Assembly: GCA_026874595.1 (NCBI GenBank)
Contig: CM049308.1
Coordinates: 78,602,124-78,666,123, forward strand
Origin: Sipunculus nudus
Taxonomy: Eukaryota > Annelida > Sipuncula > Golfingiida > Sipunculidae
Reading direction: 5' to 3'
DNA length: 64,000 bases
The stretch's first letter is position 1; every line of letters starts with the position of its first letter. The translations under genes were made by a program, and so were the position numbers. Shown here one piece after another: positions 52,301-62,980 of this stretch. The notes under the pieces are model-generated. The model was not told the DNA's origin and did no database searches. It worked only from the letters and a program-made list of their open reading frames with translations.

Positions 52301-55300
52301 AAAGCTGACAAAACCCCTCAGCCAAAAGAGCAGTATTTATGGGTGGTAAAAGTAACAAGTATTAATGTAATATTTGTTCTTACATGGATGTATATCTTTA
52401 CATATTTCTCTTGTTCAAGTTGTAAATGAACTAGAGAGGTATGTAGAAACTTTGTAAATCAGGCACTGGTCTTTGTAAGTCCTGCAGCACTTAAGAGATC
52501 ATTAAGGCCAATGATCATTCCACATTCCAAAACAATCCATCCAGTGGTTCCGGAGAAATAAGCTCCTGATCTTTTTCTATTACAAGCTCTGTGACCTTGA
52601 GAAGTAGGTCAAGTCATCCATCTTTGAACTTGACCGAGAATATGTTGATATGTTTCAGCACCGAAAAAATGAAATTCCTGCATTTAATACTTTTGGAGAT
52701 ATCCTGCTCACAAGGCCAAAATTGAAAAATCTGATAAAATTCTTTTAAAATCAGAAATTTGAGGTGGCGCCCCCAAATTCATGCAGCAGTTACAGACCAT
52801 CAGTGCCAATAACCAAAGCAAGTTTTATAACAATCCACCCAGTGGTTCCTGAGAAATAAGCTTCTATGGTTTTTTCTATAATTCGGTCTAAAATGTCGAA
52901 CAATTAGTCAAGGTCACCCTTCTTTAAACTTGACCGAGATTTTGTAAATATACATCAGCACCGAAGAAATAAAATTCCTACAGTAAATCCTTTTGGAGAT
53001 ATCCTGCTCACAAGGTAAATATTAACACACGCCGGTTTTTTACAATAATTTGCTCTAAAAAGTAAAAAAATAAGTCAAGGTCACCCATCTTTGAACTTGA
53101 CCAAGATTTTGTAAATATACATCAGCACTGAAGAAATAAAATTCCTATGGTAAATCCTTTTTGAGATATCCCGCTCAAAAGGTAAATGTTAACACACCTG
53201 ATTGATAGACGGCTTGGGTGACAACAATACCCCTTCAGCCTCTAAGGCTGAGGGCTAAATAGCTGCTATATGTATACTCAGACCACAGAATACATGCTGA
53301 TGGTGTATAACTACAAAATAAAATTTGAGATCTAACGACACCTACTTATTTTGTACAGGTACATTATTGGTGTCCATCAGAGGCAGGTGTACCCAGCCAC
53401 AGCTGAACTCTCCCTCCTGGTCAGTGTTCTGTAATTAACAGATAATAATTAATAAAGTTATGATTGATATCTATGAGAGATTAGTCTACAGGTATTACAC
53501 AGGACTTCCTATTCCAACAGAAAATATATCAGCAGAGCAAAATAAATTAAGGAATTTAAATTTCCAGATCTATATTAACATTGTATCTACATAATGTTAT
53601 GTATACAGTTTTCACTCTATAAAGTGAACTACCACAATCTACTCTGGGACCACCAAAGGTTACCTGTATTAAATATTTTTTTAAAGAAATTGGCCTAGGG
53701 TTGGCAAGGACCATTTGGTCTTTAAAGTGGGTTTCTTGCCTCTGCCTGGAGTATACATGTTCATCCCCATTTGTATGTGTGTTATGTGTGTGTTCATGTT
53801 CACATGATAACTAACACAATTATGAACAAAATCTCATGAAATTTCAGGGCATTTTGGAAATTGGGTCAATGAAGAACCAATCAGAGTTTGGAGTGGATCT
53901 GGCAAATGATCCGGATTCAGGAACGTCATCAAGGAATATTCACAAATGTACAGTCACTTATGCATGAATGAACCTGGGAATCTGAACTGAATAAGTGAAT
54001 GCAAACATGGTTTTGGAGCATCCAATAATAGGAACCCATCATGGTGGATGCTTGCATTCCTTAGAATGCAGATTTATATTTGTATTTATAGGACGGTCAT
54101 CAGCTGACATCTGGTGCTTATATGTATATCTACAAAGGAGTTACAGCAGAACACCGGTTCTTGGGAAGACAATTCACTATTCTTTCTTACTGATACACAG
54201 TTCTCTACCATTACCATACACAATTGTAATTAAAATAAAATTTAAAAATTAAGTATATGACAAATTGAACTTACAATTACAAAGGAATTATATCTTGCAA
54301 TTAAGCAGGCTATTTAAATGGTTGATCACAAAATATGACATATCTGATACATCAGTACTCACCTGTCTCACATAGGATATACACAGTTCAAACAGAATAC
54401 CTGAAAATGAGGTAACGCAGAGTAAAATAATATTCTGTCCATGTGTAAATGACTGCACATGTGACAATATAAAACTTTTATCATTGTAGATTCCTCATAA
54501 GAAATGATAATAATTTTTACTAATCTAGCACAATAAACAATTAGGATAAATCCTGCTGCATCTTTCCAGTTGTATTATGCTCCTTGTATAATTGATGTAA
54601 ATATTACATCATAATGTTGATAAACCTTGCATTTGATATACAAATTTGTATCTACATATTATATATTAACAAGTAACTATGATTATAGAGCATGGACGTA
54701 CAATATATGATATTGAGGTCATAAGATTTTTATAAGTCATAAGATTTTGTTTTAGTATAATCTACAAATAAGTCTTGTTTCTTGACATATGCTTGAATAT
54801 AGCATGCCATACCTATATTGCCCTCTGTATTGTTACATCTGACAAAGAATTCTCCAAATTCTGCAGTTTTCATGTTGTCAGTAGCCTGAAAATATCAAAA
54901 TACGCCATCATTGGTAATTTCACATTATTACAACAAGAGATAGAAAAAATGTGTGGTGCTTTAATAACATTTAATAAATTGCATAAGCATTGAGAAAATC
55001 TGATGTCTTAACTTATGAATGATTTGATGACAACACCTGTATAATCTGACAGTTAGTGATATGAAGACTGTATGTTTCAGAGCCTTACCTGTAAGTCAAT
55101 AGGTCTAACTGCAAATACATTACAATATCATTAAAAGAAAAAAACCAACCTTTGTGTTAAAGTTCCAGGTCTTCTGTTCCCTGTCCACTGTACTGACCTT
55201 GACCTTGTGTATATTACTCAGCACCTAGTGAGAAAAAAATAAATATTGATGAAATCTGATGTCATATCGAAATGTCAGCCTTCTACATAAGACAACAAAC

Positions 55301-58300
55301 TGTTCATTGTTTGATGTCTTGACAAACTGAAGCCATCCCTTACTTAAATGACATCACTGACTGGCTAATTAAAACAAGGGACCTATGGGTCACGACGCTC
55401 AGCTGTTATATATGATTAAAAAATATTATTAAGAAATGAGGCACATGCTGGTTTTGTGTGGTAATAAATATAAGCTGTATTATGAGTTGTTGTTGTTTAG
55501 CTTATGTATGATTTTGATAGTACCTTTGGAGACAGGGAAGAGGATTGATTTCATTTATTTTATTAACAAATGGAGTACCATTGTCACACAGATTTTGACT
55601 TGGCCATATAACTTAAAAGCAGAATATATAATAGCAGAATATATAAACAGTAATTTTTTTTAATTAATAGTTAAACCCTTATATTATATATTATGCAAGG
55701 TTCTAAGCTACAGTATATTATTTATTTTTTTAAAGTTTAAGTTATTCACTCCACTAACTGATAATACTTCTCTTTTACATTTTTCAATGTGAATGCAATA
55801 TTGTATGAACAGTAGACTGTATCTAAACTCTAATCACCTGTTAGCTACAATTTTTGGCCAATTTCTTCAGCTTTCTAAACTTAAAAGCTGAAATCCTTAT
55901 GTGTGCATGATATGAAAATTATATCAACAATGCTCACAGGAAACAAACGTGGCATTGTCAAAGTTGGGCAAAATTTAAGTTACTAATTTTACATTTATAC
56001 TAATAACTATAACTAATTCATAACTAATTTTGGGTATTCAATTGAATCTTGATTAAAATAATGTTACATCCCTGACAAAAAATCTCTAGCTTCAGCAATC
56101 CCCTTGTTAAGGGAGTAAATATATTTCTTGATTTTTTACAAAGTGCATTATGTTTGGGCCCATAACTTAAAACAATTACGCAATACTGACATCATTCTGG
56201 CATGTGCATAGAGAATGAAAAATATGTATATTATTTATGATTAAAGTCAGATCAGTGGTTTCGATATTAGGCAGTCTTGAAGTGTAACAATGGGTTTTTA
56301 ATGGAAAAATGAAGTTTTTCAATAATATCTTGAAGGTATTAAGTCCTAGTGACCAAATTCTTGGCATGGTAGGGGATTTTGGAGACATCTAGCTGTATGC
56401 CGAATTTAAGGAACTAAGAGCTGAAGCTGGGGAGCTGAGCTCTTGCAAATTGCATAACACTAGCTTGATGTAAAAAATATGTTACATGGTGCTTGAAAAC
56501 CTGAATAAAATCTACAGTTTTTGATCAACTGGTTTCAAATTTTTGGTGTTTACAGTTGAAAAGGTAGCAAAAACATGCTGTGAAAATTAAATCCACAGTA
56601 CTTACAGGAAAAAAACGTGCCATGGTCAAAGTTGGGCAAAATTTAAGGTACCAATTTTTAATTTTTATTAATATTTTAAAAAATTTAAAAGATTTTCATC
56701 TGATTTTGGGTATACAATTTAATTTTGATTAATTAAAGTTATATTACTGGAAAAAAGGTCCATAGCCTTAACATGTTTTGTGTTAAGTGATCAAATATCT
56801 TTCCTGATTTTTTACAAAATGCATTATGTTTGGGTCCATAACTTTTTAAATTATATAATACAGACATAATTTCTTGAATGTACATAGGAACTATATAGAG
56901 GAATATTTATGGTAAATATGAGGAAAGACAGATGAGTGGTTTTGATATTAGGCAGTCCTGAAGTGTGAAAAAAGGTTTTTAATAAAAAATTGAGGTTTTT
57001 CCTTAATTTCTCAAAGGAACGAAGTTGAAAAGACCCAGTTTTCGGCTTGGTAGGAGATCTTGGGGACATCTAATATTATGCCGAATTTTGGATTCCTAGG
57101 TCTTACGGTTTCAAAACGTGCCACATCTATGGACGGACGGACGGACGGACAGACGGACGGACGACGGACAATGGACCAAGACTATAGCTCAGATGACTAA
57201 TAGTCAGCTGAGATAAAAAACACAAGAACCTTTGGTCAGTTTTAATAAGGTTCTTGTACAGGGTCCCAAAAATATTTTAATTTTTTTTTCAAGGTCTTTC
57301 CAGGGTTTTCAAAGAGATAAATTAAGATTCTAGGTTTTTCTTTTGCACAAATCCTGTACAACCCTCCAATGTTCCAAACCTCTGACATGTTCACTTTTTA
57401 AAATATTTTACCGTAATGTTTAGATAGTGTATAATATTTACAACAGATATTTATATTATTTATATACAAGGCAAATCTAATTCCAAAATATTCAAGACCA
57501 GATACAATACTAACCAATGTCATGGTAATACACACAAAGGGTACAGAAATCTGGATAATAGGTTAAAGTTCCAGATGCTTAACTTCTCTTGGTCTCCTTT
57601 AGCAATTAATAATACCGGTAATAAAATTGGTTGTTATTTCAAGGAAATTTTCAGAATAAGTGAAGACCTGAAAATAAATAAAAAGTTCAAGGTTTTTCAA
57701 GCTTGTGGGAACTCTGTCATACTCTACAACAGTATTAATTAAGAAAGTTTTTAAGTAATTGAGAATGCAGGGAGCCACTGTGTCCATCAGACATCTTTTA
57801 AGATGACTGCACTTTATTTACCTTTTCTATGCACTGAAGCATCGGGGAGGGGAGAAATGTGCTTGTGAGACTGTAATTACTCAAGATCAATCAATCACAT
57901 CTATCACTTACATTTTTCCCATCAAACAGGCAGATGTTGACATATCTACTTCTCACTTCCACTCCTGTACAAACATAAAGATTATGTAAAACACACTGGT
58001 CTGATAGGTGTTGAGGAACAACACCTTTTCACATGCAAAAGAGTGAATATTTAAATGTGCTCAGAGTGCCAATAATATGATGACCATGTCAATTTTCCCT
58101 GGTGAATGCAAACTTTTCAAATTATACATAAGCTGGTTAAGACACAGTGCTGATACTGAGATCATATAGGACTTTTAAAAATTTATATTGTAACATTTAT
58201 ACAGTAAAAGATATAGGATTAAGCTATAGAATTCTGAGATCATTTCATATATTTTTAAGTCTAATCCATTTATGTTGGAATTCAAATTTGTCCAGGTTTT

Positions 58301-60940
58301 TGTTGGTCTTTATACTTCATAAGCCTGAGGTATCAGTGAAAATATATGTCAGGGCTTAACATTATTTAAATTTTATTCATGTTTATACTGCAGTTATTAT
58401 CAAAATTCCTTTAATAACACTCAAACACACTTGATTTATGGATAGTATATATGCAAAAAAGCTATTAATATATACATTATGATATAGGATATTTGGCCTT
58501 TAACATTTATATAAATAACCAATAAAGCTTTATACATTCACAATAATACTGTAGACACCACCACTTCATTTAGGACACTATCTACTGGGAAATTAATAAA
58601 AATATATACATGTACATAAGGTAAATGACTTCTACTCTCTGAAAAAGTAACAATATGACTTGTCCAACTGCCCTGTCGTACCTTCTGGTCCAGGATGTAT
58701 TTGTCAATACATTGATTTTAAGGTCATTCAATAATGTGAATGACCTTAACCATGTGTAATAAATAAGGGGCCTTCATCTTGATGGAATCTGTAAGCTTCT
58801 TTCAAAATATAATTCTTAATGTGATGATGGAAAAAAATCTTACTATCACTGATTTAAAATGTCCCCCCCCCCCCCCCACACACACACAAAAACTTTTTTT
58901 CCCATTCTTAAGTTGGCTATGTGTACTCAGGCTGATGCCATAGTTAAATTCATTTGAAATTCATAACTGGTCTGCTACCTGAATGGAACATTTACATAAA
59001 TGGGTAACTTGATCACATGTATGATTCCACCATTCACCAAGCTTGGACACAACTACACCATTTATTCAGATATTTATGTGAAACTGCAGTCTCTAGAATG
59101 GTCCTTAAAGGCTGTATTAATACTTCATATCACCTGTGACATGATTAAACTGAAAACTCATATATAAAGATTAGTATATACTACAGTGATATGTGGAACT
59201 ACAATATTGTGCCTTCTTGGGAAAAAGTCTTATTCACAAGTCTGTGTTTGTGGAGACAGTATAGGTGCTTTCTCAGGTGTAGTTAATGACATATATCCCT
59301 AAACAATCACTGTCTACACGTGATACCAACAAGAGAAATTGAACAGCAATCACAGGTTAATAACATCACCATAGATACCAAGGTCATAAAACAAGGTCAG
59401 ATATCAAGGTCATGCAGGAAATTATACAGCTGATATAGTTGAGGGAAGTCAGAAATAACTCCTATGGGTTAAACCTACCACCTCCATTTTCAACTCCTGC
59501 ATTTTGAAAAACAACTGCATCCATTATGACATTCATACAAGAAATACTTCACCAGTACTTCTCCATGATGATAAAAATTGTCAGTGATATGAATTAAGAA
59601 TGAAACTATATTGTTTCTGTACCTCTTATGCTGAACATGAATAAAAATAAGGGTCCCATCTGATGTCAAGGGAATAAGGTATATTTTCAGATGCTGAAGC
59701 CTTCTGAGACATGTTTATCCACATATAAGTTTATATTGCATAAAAAGTCAGTATTAAAGGAAACCCAAGCTACACTAAATCTGATACCGTGAACAGTCAT
59801 GAGCATAATGTAAGATAATATGAATATAAAACTTGAGATTATTTTGACGTTTTTCCTTTAATAATATGTTTCTTTTACCTTGGCCAGGGGAGGGTATCTG
59901 TCTGCAGGCAGTCAGGCTGATGATTCTCTGAAACCGTACATTGCGGCTACGAACCTGTTAAAATACCATATATATAAACTAATAGATGTTCACCAATACA
60001 TGTAAAGAGATGAGCATTATTGTCACTATAAAAGGTCACCTTAAATATAAAGCTTTGGTTCATAAAGCAGTGATAGAATCAGGAGTAATATTTTTAATAT
60101 TTATCCACTGGTGCAAAAAAAATAAAAAATTACAATAAATATTAATTTTAATTCTATCAAGAGCAATACAAGAATGATTATTGTGTCAAAAAAATACTAT
60201 CATTATTACTAATTATTACAATATTATTTAATATTATCCACATGATAAAAGTGTATTTCCTTTTGAACCAACATAAACATTTTAATATGTAGAAGAAAAT
60301 TTCATATAATTTATTTTTTAACGCAATTTACATTTTATTATAATTCAATGTTTATATTCCTTTTTCTTCTCTCTTGTATTATAGAGGGGAATGACACCTA
60401 AATTACCTTTTATAAAGATTTTAAATATGAGTGAAATTAAGTTACTTTAAGTTTAATGTTAGCCAAGATGATACAGCACATATGTATTCTCTCTTGACTA
60501 ATGTATTAGTGTATTAAAGTTTACACAACATAGGGTAGCACTAACTCAGGAGATATTACCACTGACATGTCACAATCTGTGGAAGTATAAAGTGAATCTA
60601 AAACCTGTGACTGTCATAAATAAAATCTTTGTACAGATGAAATATACAGTAACAATGAAAATTAAATACATATGATGTGAATAAAGTATAAACAGAATAT
60701 TGACTATGGAAGTGATTGTAACTATGACTGGCTAGGTATAACTGACAGTGAATCACAGATAAAGTACTACCAGTGGAATCTCCCCATTTAGATAGCATTC
60801 ACTCTTTGGCACTTCAGAGTAATATTACAGTGGTCCTTGCAACTCATAAACACTGCTGCATAATGTCTGCTTACTTCAATTTTTGTTTAAACAGTCTCTG
60901 TTTATGTTCCTTGCAAGTGTACCTTAGTGCCAAATTATGA

Positions 60941-61008
<68 letters not shown>

Positions 61009-62980
61009 TACTGCAAAGATCATTAATTTAAAAGGATAAAATATGTTGACTTCATACAAAAAGTACAGACTAAAAGTGTGTGTTAAGACATATAAAATGG
61101 GGAGCACCCACTTTGGCCCATCTTCTACCATCCCTACAGATATCACAGTAAAACAAAAATACACATTTAAATACAGGAGAGAAAACATAACAGTTTTGTG
61201 GACATATGGACCTGCCATTTCTTATTTCATTTTTTTATTTTAATAAGTCTAAACAGTGATTTCATCAGTCATGCTCCTCAAACAATAATACTTGTATCAA
61301 CGGTCAAGTTCTTGTCATATAAGTATCAGTAATCCTGCAACTTGAAACTTCTGGTTGTGACATCACAAAGATGTAAAAATATTAAAGTAATTTTAAATAT
61401 CAGAGATCGACTGCTGATACATGTCCAGAAAAATAATACCACACTACTGAGATTGGAATAATTTCTTTGTAATAATCTGATAGAGGTTAGTAATTTATGA
61501 AATAATATAACTGTCAGTCCACATCAGCAATTGTGTTCTCTCAAGTCTATTGAGCAGAAATAAACATAGTAACACATATCTACAGAACCATCTACCATAA
61601 AAAGAAGCTAATAATTCTTTTGTTCATGCACTTACATTTGGTATCAACCTTGGTCCCTTGTCCTTTGGGGGGAGGGTAAAAACATACTTATATAGGTATA
61701 TGAGTTAGTTAAGGTAAACGGGAATCATTATATGATGATGGTGAACACATACCAGTTGACTGTGTTAGGGTGATTTGATGGTTTTTTTTTAATCTTGTGG
61801 GTTTATTTGAAGGGGGAAGAAGTGCTATTCCCTGAAGTATGTATCAGTATTAAACCTATCCCATCATTTTGATTACATTTTTCTTTGAGTGATTTTTAAA
61901 GTAGAGTCTGAGGGTAATTATCATAGTACATGATGTATCCTTGCCTAGTAGTACCATGTATGTTATCTGTGCAGATGCAAGTGTATAGTATATGTCCTGT
62001 ATTGTAAAAAATATATCTCTAGAAAAAGGATTCAGTTACAGTAACAATTCATTTACATGATACCAGACTGACTATACAATGATGTCATCACAGTGGACTT
62101 TTAGGGATGATTCAGAGCTTTGTACCGGTAAACATTCTTCAATGGGCTTGGTCTGGTGACAAATTTTCAATCAATATCAGTATCTTTATCACAACAGTCT
62201 TTTTTTTAAATTTGTCTAAATAGGTCTGAATGGTGGTAATGTGGTTGTACTTAAGTCATGAGAAATTAGGAATTGAGTACAGAATTATATTCATTAAAGC
62301 CTTTATGTTTCAACTATCTTTGCTTTGCCTTACCTATACTGCACATATTCTGCTGTGACTGTTACGCTGTATCAGTTTTTATTTCAGTGAGAGAATGGAC
62401 CTCCTAACTATTAGACATACTATTAAGTATGTCATGACATGCAGATCAACACAAAAACTGATACATATCAAATTGCCACGACATGCAACATATTAGTAAC
62501 AAGCTAAGTAACAACACATGCATGATGAAGGAGAAAGAATAAGCAAAGACATCTTGTCAATTTATATTTCATAAACATACAGAACAAGCATCATATGAAC
62601 CAAGCATTTATTGTATATTAAAATTAGACTTCATTGCCATGCATATCACAACTCCCAGTTCAATCTACATAAGCCACTCTCTGTATCTACTTATAAACGT
62701 AGACATTTCTGATAAAATTTGAGTAGGTAATGAATCAGTATTCCAAGAATGTTCATCAAACAAAATATGAACTTTAAGCAATTTGATTTTGCAATAGTAC
62801 CAAAACAGCAAACATCTATTGCTATCATAAACCATGTGTGTAACTATAGATAGAGAAATACGCCATTTTGATATTCAAATGAACTCACCTGGTTTGTTGT
62901 TGGGTTGAAAAACAAATCCTTGTAAGACACACAAGACTGACTCAGTTTTGGCATCAGATAATTTTTCATGGTGTACTGCT
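37240..62980 (-). CDS. NPHP1: Nephrocystin-1, C-terminal portion (14 spliced exons, 5' part off window)
   Basis: Joined minus-strand coding exons: 62980-62889, 59954-59879, 57964-57912, 55224-55150, 54885-54813, 54400-54363, 53428-53346, 51877-51801, 50929-50830, 50512-50400, 47886-47813, 47254-47210, 38039-37923, 37398-37240. Every junction is AG/GT and phase-compatible, giving 1175 nt, 390 residues and a stop. The reading matches vertebrate nephrocystin-1 as I remember it along its whole C-terminal half: [56 protein letters not shown] and the tail ALL.SPD...PFD. The family is a scaffold at the ciliary transition zone and cell junctions, working with NPHP4 and other nephrocystins. The N-terminal coiled coil and SH3 domain are not in this window. 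Transposons fill the larger introns. Recognition of family and exon structure is firm; exact ends rest on splice consensus and phase only. Confidence 0.95.
37399..37922 (-). other. NPHP1 last intron, with GGACTTGGACT repeat
   Basis: Phase-0 intron of 524 bp. Positions 37465-37586 carry a degenerate repeat built from GGACTTGGACTC and its complement (AAGTCC, GAGTCC), probably a small MITE remnant, 67 bp from the terminal-exon acceptor. The remainder shows no feature. Confidence 0.5.
37923..38039 (-). CDS. NPHP1: NPHP1 penultimate exon
   Basis: 117 bp, 39 codons, phase 0 at both ends. Reads [19 protein letters not shown] then [20 protein letters not shown], matching the vertebrate F..VYHDCVLPLLHS..LPP block. 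Acceptor CCTCAG, donor GTGAGA. Confidence 0.95.
40235..40775. repeat. Minisatellite, about 38-40 bp units
   Basis: Degenerate tandem units of the form GTGAGTGAACTGTCGCAATA followed by TGTATCATATC, roughly 13 copies. Lies in the 9.2-kb NPHP1 intron. Confidence 0.85.
43989..45885 (-). mobile_element. Family 1 Helentron-like element, copy e (reverse; twin of copy a)
   Basis: The left end is the reversed 3' terminus (GGAACCTATGGGTCA then GCTCAGCTGA). The right end is the reversed 5' hairpin (AGCTCAGATGACTTATAGTC then AGCTGAGCT) after a tract of GACG repeats. It is nearly identical to 3521-5394 over its whole length by eye, including the C/G homopolymer and the endonuclease-like frame. It lies inside NPHP1 intron 12 of the window. 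Confidence 0.85.
44022..44303 (-). pseudogene. Endonuclease-like peptide remnant, second copy
   Basis: Same frame as 5079-5362 on the other strand: [39 protein letters not shown]. It has a few substitutions, and its end is shifted by a small indel near 44060. Confidence 0.5.
46406..46428. repeat. (CAAA)n microsatellite
   Basis: Five to six CAAA units in the 9.2-kb intron. Confidence 0.85.
46845..47018. mobile_element. Small MITE, 22-bp inverted ends
   Basis: AGTAAAAGTGCAGTACAGGTGA (46845-46866) is mirrored by TCACCTGTACTGCATTTTTACT (46997-47018) with one mismatch. 174 bp, non-coding. TA-containing flanks (TGTA left, GTATA right) would fit a Tc1/mariner-type MITE, but this is not proven. Lies 192 bp beyond the donor of the exon at 47210-47254. 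Confidence 0.65.
47210..47254 (-). CDS. NPHP1: NPHP1 small exon (45 bp)
   Basis: Fifteen codons, [15 protein letters not shown], equal to the Lys-rich vertebrate SSWAGKES.LKR..KRDK segment. Acceptor TTTAAG, donor GTAAGA. It precedes the 9.2-kb intron. Confidence 0.9.
47813..47886 (-). CDS. NPHP1: NPHP1 exon
   Basis: 74 bp. Reads (E)[18 protein letters not shown] then IMDVLR, matching DLISHP.LATFP.LLEQPDVMDALR. Acceptor TTTTCAG, donor AGA/GTAAGT. Confidence 0.95.
48027..48521 (-). mobile_element. Family 1 element, copy f (short)
   Basis: Left GTGACCCATGGGTCATGACA then CTCAGCTGA; right AGCACAGAATGACTAAAAGT then CAGCTGAGCT. It carries one ACCTTTGACC-type unit and a block beginning CACCCCGTAACTTAGAG. 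Only 495 bp; intron between exons 50400-50512 and 47813-47886. Confidence 0.7.
49070..50059 (-). mobile_element. Family 1-related element, copy g, 5' end only
   Basis: The right end is the reversed 5' terminus (CATGACTGAAAGTCAGCTGA then GCT, to 50059). The same block as in copy f (CACCCCATAACTTCGAG) lies just before it. No 3' hairpin was found to the left, so the left edge is approximate. The core holds about four units of about 137 bp with TGACCTTTGACCT motifs. Confidence 0.55.
49388..49920. repeat. About 137-bp tandem units carrying TGACCT direct repeats
   Basis: Units begin near 49388, 49527, 49661 and 49807 with a TGACCTTGACC-type phrase and continue with CTTCCCCTATTGGTAGGTAA-like sequence. 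Perfect DR1 arrangements TGACCTTTGACCT are at 49533-49545 and 49668-49680; variants are at 49396-49408 and 48192-48204. Confidence 0.75.
50400..50512 (-). CDS. NPHP1: NPHP1 exon
   Basis: 113 bp. Reads [18 protein letters not shown] then [19 protein letters not shown], equal to the vertebrate LLPETLIGN...FYRQ.L.D.L..DR..LQST block. Acceptor TTTGCAG, donor GTGAGT. Confidence 0.95.
50830..50929 (-). CDS. NPHP1: NPHP1 exon
   Basis: 100 bp. Reads [19 protein letters not shown] then [13 protein letters not shown], matching the vertebrate block that contains F..IM..RRQPQL.VK. Acceptor TTTGTAG, donor GTAAGA. Confidence 0.9.
51801..51877 (-). CDS. NPHP1: NPHP1 exon with the NGGTPYEKG motif
   Basis: 77 bp. 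Reads [15 protein letters not shown] then [10 protein letters not shown]. This is the most diagnostic block: the vertebrate protein has [21 protein letters not shown]. Acceptor GTTACAG, donor GTGAGC. Confidence 0.97.
52430..53255. mobile_element. Family 4 tandem-cored element with terminal hairpin
   Basis: Three related units carry CATCTTTGAACTTGACCGAG-like sequence followed by TTTTGGAGATATCCTGCTCA (near 52618, 52921, 53090). It ends in a near-perfect hairpin CCCTTCAGCCT/AAGGCTGAGGG at about 53231-53255. The 5' end was not identified. Lies in the intron between exons 53346-53428 and 51801-51877. Confidence 0.55.
53346..53428 (-). CDS. NPHP1: NPHP1 exon
   Basis: 83 bp. Reads [19 protein letters not shown] then TNNVPVQN, matching the vertebrate GELSCGWV.L..FD..GVP segment. 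Ends with two bases (AA) of a Lys codon completed in the next exon. Donor AA/GTAGGT. Confidence 0.93.
54363..54400 (-). CDS. NPHP1: NPHP1 micro-like exon (38 bp)
   Basis: Smallest exon in the set. Reads (G)[12 protein letters not shown], almost the same as the vertebrate GILFELGISYIR. Acceptor TTTCAG, donor GTGAGT. It is too short to be found as an open frame and was placed by phase and family similarity. Confidence 0.92.
54813..54885 (-). CDS. NPHP1: NPHP1 exon
   Basis: 73 bp. Reads [19 protein letters not shown] then TEGNI(G), aligning with the FIRSN..SPDLG region of the vertebrate protein. Acceptor TTTTCAG, donor GTATGG. Confidence 0.9.
55150..55224 (-). CDS. NPHP1: NPHP1 exon
   Basis: 75 bp, exactly 25 codons. 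Opens with [17 protein letters not shown] and ends KTWNFNTK, matching the vertebrate VLSNIH...KTWTF segment. Acceptor CACTAG, donor GTTGGT (a weaker donor than the others). By chance the coding strand contains TCAAGGTCA, which resembles an orphan-receptor half site. Confidence 0.92.
55378..57214 (-). mobile_element. Family 1 Helentron-like element, copy h
   Basis: The left end is GGGACCTATGGGTCACGACG then CTCAGCTG, the reversed 3' terminus. The right end is the reversed 5' hairpin (AGCTCAGATGACTAATAGTC then AGCTGAG) after a GACG-repeat tract. The interior holds two diverged copies of the block seen at 12511 and 13187. It lies in the NPHP1 intron 55225-57911. Confidence 0.8.
57912..57964 (-). 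CDS. NPHP1: NPHP1 exon
   Basis: 53 bp. Reads (G)[17 protein letters not shown]. The CLFDG motif is typical of nephrocystin-1. Acceptor GTACAG, donor GTAAGT; ends in phase 0. Confidence 0.92.
58863..58888. repeat. C-run followed by (CA)n
   Basis: About 15 C followed by CACACACACA, in the intron between exons 59879-59954 and 57912-57964. Confidence 0.85.
59879..59954 (-). CDS. NPHP1: NPHP1 exon
   Basis: 76 bp, phase 0 in, one base over at the end (completed by the next exon to Gly). It reads [18 protein letters not shown] then QIPSPGQ, matching the vertebrate segment with RSRPSRISLILTL and IPLPG. Acceptor AACAG, donor GTAAAA. Confidence 0.92.
59955..62888 (-). other. NPHP1 intron, no element recognised besides (AT)n
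   Basis: 2.9-kb AT-rich intron. Apart from the microsatellite nothing recognisable was seen. Confidence 0.6.
60942..61016. repeat. (AT)n microsatellite, about 37 units
   Basis: 75 bp of uninterrupted AT in the intron 59955-62888. It produces a false Tyr-Ile repeat open frame on the minus strand. Confidence 0.95.
62889..62980 (-). CDS. NPHP1: NPHP1 exon (first one in window)
   Basis: Acceptor TTTACTACAG before 62980 and donor GTGAGT after 62889. It begins with the last two bases of a codon and ends in phase 0. It reads [15 protein letters not shown] and then [15 protein letters not shown], aligning with the vertebrate stretch of the form NYFLQPEL...FRDL. The next upstream exon, expected to encode a TMGAIP..FRPS-like segment, was not found between 62980 and 64000. 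Confidence 0.85.

Noticed and set aside
12515-57069. Recurring 64-72-codon frames starting MSPKSPT or MSPRSPT (12515, 13190, 45541, 56176, 56851)
   Set aside because: All lie at the same place in family 1 core blocks and diverge with indels. A repeat by-product, not a gene family.
60871-61218. 115-codon frame with an alternating Tyr-Ile stretch
   Set aside because: The stretch is the (AT)n microsatellite translated; the rest has no family similarity and lies in an NPHP1 intron.
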